Origin: Telopea speciosissima
Lineage: Eukaryota; Streptophyta; Magnoliopsida; Proteales; Proteaceae
Length of the DNA: 64,000 bases
NCBI RefSeq assembly: GCF_018873765.1
Contig: NC_057916.1
Span: 27,937,501-28,001,500 of the forward strand
Direction: 5' to 3'
A program made the translations under genes and the position numbers. A model generated the notes under the pieces. The model was not told the DNA's origin, made no database searches, and saw nothing but the letters and a program-made list of their open reading frames with translations. Positions 59,101 to 64,000 of the stretch are shown here, piece by piece (positions within the stretch are counted from its first letter, which is position 1; each line of letters opens with the position of its first letter).

Positions 59101-62100
59101 GTCTTTTACTGTTTTACCCCTATTCTTATGTTTATATTGTAAACCCTCTAATGTAGTCCTAGATAGGTAGGAGACCTACTAGGAGCCAGTTCAACCAGGA
59201 TCTGTAGAACTGCTGGTTCGATGGAGGCAGAATTGAGATTTTAGGTCAAAATTAGGGTTAAAGTTAGGTTTAGATTGGGGTTGTCTTATATGTTAATGAT
59301 AGGCAGGTGTAGGGAAGTCTAATGGTATAGGTTTTATGATGTTTGAGTGAATGGAAGTAAGTTAGATGAGTTGGACAGCAAGATAAGGTTATTTGAGACA
59401 ATTCCTAATGGAGGTAGGAGAAGGGGATTTTAGGGTTTAGGGTGGTGGGGGTCTGATGAAACTTGGATCGAGTGTCAATAATGATGGAAGGGATGTATGC
59501 TAAAAGTTTGGTTTGAAACTGATGGACAGATTTGAAGTTATGGAGGAATCCTAATTAGGGTAGGAGTGAGGGTATTATGGTAAATAGGGTATTGCAACTA
59601 GGGTTAAGAGATATGATTAGGTTACTAATTTCAGGATTAACATGTCATGAAATCAACTACTTATTCTGAGCATGAAATCAGAATCGATTATGGTTGAAGG
59701 TCTGAAACTGTGGTTTAATGGAGGTAGGGGTAGAATGGGAAATATGAGAATATATTCAAATCAGGGCACAGGAATTAGGTCAAATTTGAATCACTTCCCA
59801 AATTAGGGTTAATAGAGGTATGGTGAAAATCTGAGTTCAATTGGATGGCTGGTTTGGTAGATCTCAAAAATCACCTTGTATGTGACCTTCTAGAAGAAGA
59901 AGAAGAATAGTTGCAGAACTTCTTACTTGTTGCAGGTTTAATGGAGGGGGATGGAAGGCTGATTTAATGATCTGAATGGAATTGATGGAAAGAGGGTAGG
60001 TCTAGGTTAGAGGGTAAGAAATAGAAGGTGTAAACAGAAACTTTGAATCAAACTTACTGGTTTGAAGAACTCAAAGGCAGCAGCTTGAAAATTGAAGAAG
60101 CCTCCCGATCTTCTCGATGCAAGGAGTCGCAGGAGTCCACCCACCCTATCCACCTTGAGATCCACAAGGATATACACTCACAAAGAGCAGCAATAGCTAT
60201 GGCAGCAAAACAAAAGCTTTTTCATTAATCAAATTCGTATTCAATGCTGGCCTCCCTTACAAACTTATATAGAAAACTAAAAAATAGACTTAGACACTAA
60301 AAATGAAAGGCCTAATCCTATCCCTAACCTATTAGCTAACTTCAATTGACTAGGAAACTAAAATAGACTCAAAATAGAGTCCTAATCCAGCCCAACTAAA
60401 CAACTAAAAGAAAAACTAATAAAATCACTTAAATTGAACCATTGGTTGAACCGGTTCGTTCAATTTAAAACACCAAATAAAAAGCTAAATATGGAAATAA
60501 AACTAAGTATGGGAGCTAATCCCGTATGCAATCTATTTACCCATATTTTAGGCCCATAAAAGTGGCCTATTACGTTAGAAATCCATGGGATCAAAGGCCC
60601 AACATGTATGTAACCCAACCCTAGACTTATTCCTAATAAAAGAAGCCCAATTTGGTGATATATCTGCATCACCCTCTTCTCTATGAAATGAATGGAACTG
60701 CTCTACGATTGAGAGAGCTCTTCTTCTCATCTCTCTTCTTCTCTTCTCTTCACCCTCTACTTTCATAAGCTACAGTAGTAAATATAGCAAATATAAAAAA
60801 GGGAATGGTGGCAGAATTGGAAATATCAAGGCTCCATGGGTAACGTGGGTTAAAACAAATAAAGATAATAAAAGAAAGAAGAATCGATGCCTGAAAATAA
60901 GTAACGTGCGAGAGTACATATGGAACCTCAATAAGAAAATGATGACACATAGCCATAGGGGTAAGAAAGAATAAAAGATAAAAGAGGGGGGAAAAGGGAA
61001 AGAGGCTAAATAAATAAAGACATGGGTGACATAGGGCTAAAATATCTCTTACGAGAGAATAAGCTTGCAATGACAAATTGGGGACTAGATAGAATCATGG
61101 ACAAAGGGGGAGACCATTACCAAGGCAGGGCTTCAGAAACTCCTGCAAGTCATGTGAATCTCCAGAATCTGCCATTGTCGGGACCCTCACTTATCAGAAT
61201 ACAGAGAGCACAGCAGAATCAACAGTTCAACACAGGGCAGCTTCGGCTTCAACGAACATCAAGGCTGGACTTCTGAAGCTCGATAAACAAATCGATAACA
61301 ACAAATCTTCTTCAATCATTGACGGTAACAGCAGGGGTATTGTAGTAGCAGCAGGGTATCACGCAACCAGCAGAGAAAAATCTCCACCATGGCGACATCA
61401 CGGAGATGTATCTTCTTTTTTTCAACTTTGTCTCTCTTTTGAAGATCGGGAGATCGATTCCAAACCCATGGTAGCAGTTCAAAGAGCAAGCAGCAAATCA
61501 CAATCAGGAAATCCAGGAAAAAAATATCGAATGAGTTGCTAGAATGAAGAACAGTGGAGTAATCAGCAGCCTTTGTCTTCAACCCCAGATTTTAATTCCA
61601 GCAGCAGAGAACAAAGGCACCCTAGCAGCTATGCATAAACACTTTTTTTAAATCTATACAGCAGAAACCCTAGATCTTCTTCAAATAGGGTTTTATACTT
61701 TTTCTTCCTCTTCTTCATCTTTCTGATACCTTGTGACAAAACCAAATAGGCAGCACACCAGAATCTATGGAGAGAAGAAAGAGAGAACAATGGGGAGAAG
61801 ATGTGTTGAACCATGATAGATTCAATCTGTAATGATCTATCCTGGGTTGTGCCTTTATTTATAAACTTGTAAATACAATTGTAATCTGAATAGGAAACTA
61901 AACCTAGTCTAAACAGGAAATTTACTTATACTAGGAAACTGACAACTAACTCCTCCTAACTCTACTAACAATTAAAGACAAAGCAATAAGGGCACTCACG
62001 ATAAGGACACTCCCCTTATCGTGGTACAAATCTTAACAGTTTTAATATATTTCCAACATTGACATGATCAAAACTAATGTGGTGTACAACCATTCCCCCT

Positions 62101-63206
62101 CCCCACCCCCTACCAAAAAAAAAAGTTTATGGTGAACAACAAAGATTACACTTTATAATCACCTAAACAACTGCTACCTAGAGTAAAATAAACAAAAAAA
62201 AAAGAAAAGAAAAAGAAAGGCGAGGGTGGGGGGAGAGGTTCCTGGAAGACTGTAAAAAAGTTTCAAGCTAAGGGGCAGATTATAGAAATGAAATTTCTGT
62301 TCCAGTGCCAACTAAATCTCAGCAAATTGGTCATAGGACTTGCGGTAGTACAATTTGATTAAGTCCAATTCAACTGTAAATTTAAGGTCTTTCAATAAGA
62401 ACATTGAAACAACGGTAGGAACCCACCTGATCTATTCTTTAACATTGTAATAATTAACTGCCGGATACGAACCAGCTCTCCTAGGAAAGCCCATCGCATA
62501 AAAACCACATCTATGATTTCTCCTTACAATTTTTAGCTTATTATCATAATGTCTGATAAAAAGAGAATTAACCAGAAAAGAAAAGACTTTTTAACAGACG
62601 AAAGAAAAAAATAATTTGAATAGCATGACAATATCCTTCGAGTTGTTAGATTTATTCATGTACAGGCTATAGCACCATTTTATTCAAACAACCCTGAAAG
62701 CTCATTAGCGATCAACAGGAATTGATAAGAGAAGAAGCATGCCAATTCACGAACAGCTACTATCAACAAAAGAGAAATGTGGGAGGGGGGGGGGGAGAGT
62801 ACGAGAGGCCCCTAAGAAGCTGAAACCCTAATTCTTCAAATTACAGAAGACCATGACAGAATAGCTAGCCAAAGAAACCATAAAAATTAAAATAAAAAAA
62901 AAAGGGGGGGAAATCTGGAAGAAAAGTGCTGACCTTGCGCTTGATCTCATGGATCGGAGTCTCGGCATCTTCAATGTCGGGCATGAAGCTAGGTGGAACA
63001 GGGCCTGGGTCCCTCAGGATGGCAACGGCGTAATTGAAGACGCACATGCAAGCTGTGACAGTTAAAATGAAGGCGTTCAAGAGACCCGAAGACGTACTGA
63101 TACCGAACCAGTCGTCTATGAAGATAAAGACGGTGGTGTAATAAATGTAGCAACTAGCCGAAAAAACCACGAGCACGGGAAGAGAGATGCTGCAGCCCCG
63201 CCTCAT
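41176..63206 (-). CDS. PAT16: DHHC-type protein S-acyltransferase, PAT16-like, complete in seven exons with a 20.5-kb first intron
   Basis: Minus-strand exons 63206-62934, 42405-42313, 42225-42124, 41971-41894, 41815-41717, 41593-41498 and 41289-41176 join in frame with GT-AG introns to 284 residues, close to Arabidopsis PAT16. The family transfers palmitate from acyl-CoA to cysteines of proteins at cell membranes. Visible marks: hydrophobic segments near residues 8-28 and 41-62, DPGPVP after the second, the cysteine-rich domain from [18 protein letters not shown] (exon 2) through the catalytic DHHC (123-126, C126 the acyl acceptor) and [13 protein letters not shown], two more membrane segments, the [12 protein letters not shown] stretch, and a C-terminal RFRTAYDQ. 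The DHHC motif starts exactly at an exon boundary. Intron 1 (62933-42406) is filled with nested retroelements in both orientations. No stop interrupts the spliced frame. Confidence 0.94.
42406..43914. other. 3' part of PAT16 intron 1 without recognised elements
   Basis: This is mostly ordinary intron sequence next to the PAT16 exon 2 acceptor. Open frames at 42482-42907 show no family resemblance. No terminal repeats were found. Confidence 0.45.
43996..44259 (-). repeat. 3' LTR of the non-coding LTR element
   Basis: Runs on the minus strand from TGTTGGAATATG to CCCTTTTCTACA-like sequence. It matches 47513-47754, which lacks about 20 bp present here near 44140-44160. Confidence 0.85.
44933..45955. 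mobile_element. 1023-bp foldback-like insertion inside the non-coding LTR element
   Basis: The exact 8-bp GTAAGAGA flanks it (44925-44932, 45956-45963), and the related element at 51539-54358 has only one copy of this sequence at the same place, so this is an insertion. Inner arms are clear inverted copies (about 45104-45185 against 45595-45690; ACTTATTTATGCC and its complement). A second tight palindrome lies at about 45150-45226. Outer arms share CGAGATCTCG-like motifs but have diverged. Non-coding; hAT-like by target length. Confidence 0.8.
47513..47754 (-). repeat. 5' LTR of the non-coding LTR element
   Basis: Partner of 43996-44259. On the plus strand GCTCTGATACCA precedes it directly, the complement of a Met-tRNA primer site. 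Confidence 0.88.
47755..47970 (-). pseudogene. LINE reverse-transcriptase C-terminal remnant, interrupted
   Basis: The minus strand encodes [20 protein letters not shown] followed by a GRPK motif, characteristic of the end of plant LINE reverse transcriptases. The continuing part ([12 protein letters not shown]...) appears at 43995-43915 on the other side of the non-coding LTR element, which inserted into it. Several stops make it a fossil. Confidence 0.7.
48221..48827. mobile_element. Tourist-like MITE with GGT-rich core (607 bp)
   Basis: Ends GGCCTGATTTGGTATG and the exact complement CATACCAAATCAGGCC continue into an inverted arm with TTTCTATTTCAATTT. The flanking triplets TTA and TGA are nearly the Harbinger-type TTA target. 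The core holds a GGT/GGC repeat. No transposase is present. Confidence 0.8.
48430..48560 (+). repeat. GGT/GGC trinucleotide-rich tract
   Basis: A purine-pyrimidine asymmetric run of GGTGGTGGC-like units. Open frames across it (48336-48621) translate to His/Pro/Thr-rich low-complexity peptides and should not be taken as genes. Confidence 0.85.
50047..50318 (-). repeat. Left LTR of the outer nested element
   Basis: Matches 61732-62009 along its length, including GATAGATTCAATCTG and TAATGATCTATC motifs. The left flank GTTTT does not match the right flank CTCCC. Confidence 0.8.
51116..51338 (+). repeat. 5' LTR of the nested copia element
   Basis: Ends in CATAAGCTACA directly before the primer site TGGTATCAGAGC. 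Its sequence is found again at 59009-59149 joined to 60678-60774. Confidence 0.92.
51539..51769 (-). repeat. 3' LTR of the second non-coding LTR element
   Basis: On plus it starts TGTAGAATACC and ends TATTCCAACA, followed by the complement of a polypurine tract. It lacks about 16 bp of the other LTR. Confidence 0.88.
54110..54358 (-). repeat. 5' LTR of the second non-coding LTR element
   Basis: Preceded on plus by CTTTGATACCA, the complement of a slightly changed Met-tRNA primer site. It ends TTCCAACA, directly followed by ATCTG. Confidence 0.88.
54774..58980 (+). pseudogene. Copia gag-pol of the nested element, interrupted
   Basis: Gag ([19 protein letters not shown] and [13 protein letters not shown]) stops at 55230-55232 and resumes. 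A G/R-rich stretch lies near 55500, and the zinc knuckle near 55610-55660 is split by a shift. Protease [14 protein letters not shown] is near 55880. Integrase (56390-57100) has [19 protein letters not shown] and [14 protein letters not shown] stop at 57548 precedes reverse transcriptase ([40 protein letters not shown] at about 58035). RNase H ([22 protein letters not shown] then a stop at about 58767) runs to 58980. With at least six breaks it is inactive. Confidence 0.9.
59009..60774 (+). repeat. 3' LTR of the nested copia element, split by an insertion
   Basis: Two parts, 59009-59149 and 60671-60774, together equal the 5' LTR, with ACCCTCT present in both parts. The right part carries about a dozen extra bases in its TCTTCTC run. 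Confidence 0.9.
59150..60670. mobile_element. Unclassified 1521-bp insertion in a copia 3' LTR
   Basis: The uninterrupted 5' LTR shows that 59150-60670 is foreign. A 7-bp ACCCTCT stands at both borders (59143-59149 and 60671-60677). The insert starts AATGTAGTCC and ends TATCTGCATC. I see no inverted ends, no LTR pair, no poly(A) tail and no transposase. A small open frame (60043-60228) has no known relatives by eye. Confidence 0.75.
61732..62009 (-). repeat. Right LTR of the outer nested element
   Basis: Partner of 50047-50318. The primer site lies on its left. A purine tract outside its right end is unexpected for a simple 5' LTR. Confidence 0.8.
62010..62933. other. 5' end of PAT16 intron 1, no element recognised
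   Basis: AT-rich sequence with A and G runs. It ends at the exon 1 donor (minus strand AAG followed by GTCAGC). Confidence 0.45.
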
Positions 63207-63603
63207 GGTTATCGGATTTTATTCAACGAACACAATAGGTCTGCCGGCGCAGGCGTCCTTGTGAGTTGTGAGCTAATAACGCACTAAGGGCAGCAAGAGG
63301 ACCCACAAACGGAATTGTCACCGTTTATGAAAGAGAAAGACGAGAGTGTTTTGCAGAGACCCGACGAGGAGGGACTTCTGGAACTGGAAAGGGCGGTGGC
63401 GGTGTGTCATGATTGGGGGTCGGAGCCACCGGCGTTTACCACGACGGCGTCTCCGTTTAATCCTACCTTCCTATTCTGTGTTTAACAATGATTTCCCCAA
63501 AAGGCAGGCCCGAGTAAATACTAGTACCGTTTTTAATCCATACCAATCATTAGTACTAAATTGACCTTCGTTCCTTCTTGTTAAAGGGTCGATTGGATCC
63601 GGC
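63207..63603 (-). other. Probable PAT16 promoter and 5' UTR region
   Basis: The 397 bp between the PAT16 start codon and the hAT-like element must contain its 5' UTR and core promoter. No standard TATA box was identified. The small open frame at 63346-63564 has no family resemblance and is not called. Confidence 0.4.
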
Positions 63604-64000
63604 TAGGGGTGTCAATCGGTCGGGCTCGGTCGGTCACAATCGGGCCTAGCTGAGCCTCACCAATTTTACAAGCTGCATCGTGTCAGCCGTTTAGGCATTC
63701 GGGCTTGCTTTGGGGCGGGCATGAGTGCGGTTTCATTTGGATCGGTCGATGTTCGATCTTTAATCGGGCTTGACCTTATTCGGGCTAAACGAGGCCTAAA
63801 TCGGGTCTAAAACGGGTTAATGAGTCGTTTAACTCTAAACGGTCTCTAAACAGTGTGGGCTTACTAATTGACATCTAAGAAAGTAAAATCTAAAAACTAA
63901 AACTAAGCCTCATCTCACCTATGTTAAATGTATCTAACCAATAAATGTCAAAGACCAACAAAGAAACAAACAAAAAAAAGGGAATTTGGAGGGAAGGGAA
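63604..64000. mobile_element. Second copy of the 9822-type hAT-like element, cut by the window edge
   Basis: It begins TAGGGGTGTCAATCGG and matches the complement of 10633 leftward over nearly 400 bp: the GTCGGGCTCGG-like arm, CACCAATTTTACA, the TTTAGGCATTCGGGCTTGC stretch, and the AT-rich middle with ACTAAGCCTCATCTCACC. It lies inverted relative to the first copy. The left flank is GATCCGGC (63596-63603), which should recur after its other end. Confidence 0.88.

Larger units (their letters stand above)
51116..60774 (+). mobile_element. Copia retrotransposon nested in the outer LTR element, target duplication GTAGT
   Basis: Plus-strand order: 5' LTR (51116-51338), primer site TGGTATCAGAGC (51339-51350), leader, gag, protease, integrase, reverse transcriptase, RNase H, polypurine tract GCTTGAGGGGGAG (58996-59008), 3' LTR (59009-60774, split). 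GTAGT stands on both sides (51111-51115, 60775-60779). The 5' LTR starts GG instead of TG by a single change. It is opposite in direction to PAT16. Two later insertions lie within it: 51539-54358 in the leader region and 59150-60670 in the 3' LTR. Confidence 0.92.
50047..62009 (-). mobile_element. LTR pair forming the outer shell of a nested retroelement cluster, non-coding interior
   Basis: Related LTRs at 50047-50318 and 61732-62009 (start TGTGACAAAACC, end GGACA on plus) flank interior pieces 50319-51110 and 60780-61731 that carry no gag or pol resemblance. A changed Met-tRNA primer site (AGGTATCAGAAAG, minus, at 61731-61719) sits inside the right LTR. A complete copia element (51116-60774) interrupts the interior. 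No matching target duplication is visible, and a purine tract (ATAAGGGGAG, minus) lies outside the right LTR, so a tandem or recombined arrangement is possible. Confidence 0.7.

Noticed and set aside
63346..63564. Small plus-strand gene divergent from PAT16
   Set aside because: Arg-rich frame in a GC-rich promoter region, no homologue recognised, no splice signals.
1..64000. A new multi-gene biological system (defence, biosynthetic or secretion cluster)
   Set aside because: Only three host genes, with unrelated known functions, could be assembled. All other coding similarity belongs to transposons or captured fragments.

Overview
This is nuclear DNA of a flowering plant, probably a dicot; the sequence does not let me name the species. 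The evidence is three spliced genes with GT-AG introns encoding plant-type proteins, a plant Au-type SINE, and dense copia, gypsy, hAT-like, Mutator-like and LINE elements. I see no prokaryotic operon, CRISPR array or phage.

Three host genes can be assembled exon by exon. (1) The C-terminal three quarters of actin-related protein 5 (ARP5, INO80 chromatin-remodelling complex) lies on + at 5462-8781; its N-terminal exons are not in the window, and a copia element occupies 1-3473. (2) A complete CYP707A-type abscisic acid 8'-hydroxylase lies on + at 25632-31098 in eight exons. Its last intron holds a 1.9 kb Pack-MULE-like element carrying a broken piece of an LRR receptor-kinase gene. (3) A complete PAT16-type DHHC protein S-acyltransferase lies on - at 63206-41176 in seven exons. 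Its first intron is about 20.5 kb and consists largely of nested retroelements.

Layout: 1-3473 broken copia (-), open at the left edge; 5462-8781 ARP5 with an Au SINE in an intron; 9681-17850 gene-poor, with three non-autonomous hAT-like elements with 8-bp target duplications, one splitting a LINE-type RNase H fragment; 17854-25348 copia (-) broken by a truncated gypsy element that itself contains a hAT-like MITE; 25349-31098 CYP707A; 31194-34760 small elements; 34761-39901 copia (-) with target duplication GGCCC; 41176-63206 PAT16; 63604-64000 the edge of a second copy of the hAT-like family seen at 9822.

Inside PAT16 intron 1 are a non-coding LTR element (43996-47754, TSD CAACT) that split a LINE remnant and itself took a foldback element; a Tourist-like MITE with a GGT-rich core; and a nest: an LTR pair (50047 and 61732) around a copia (+, 51116-60774, TSD GTAGT), which holds a relative of the first non-coding element (51539-54358, TSD ATCTG) and an unclassified 1.5 kb insertion in its 3' LTR. 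The three genes have unrelated roles (chromatin remodelling, hormone breakdown, protein lipidation). I found no new multi-gene system. The unusual content is the architecture of transposons within and beside genes.
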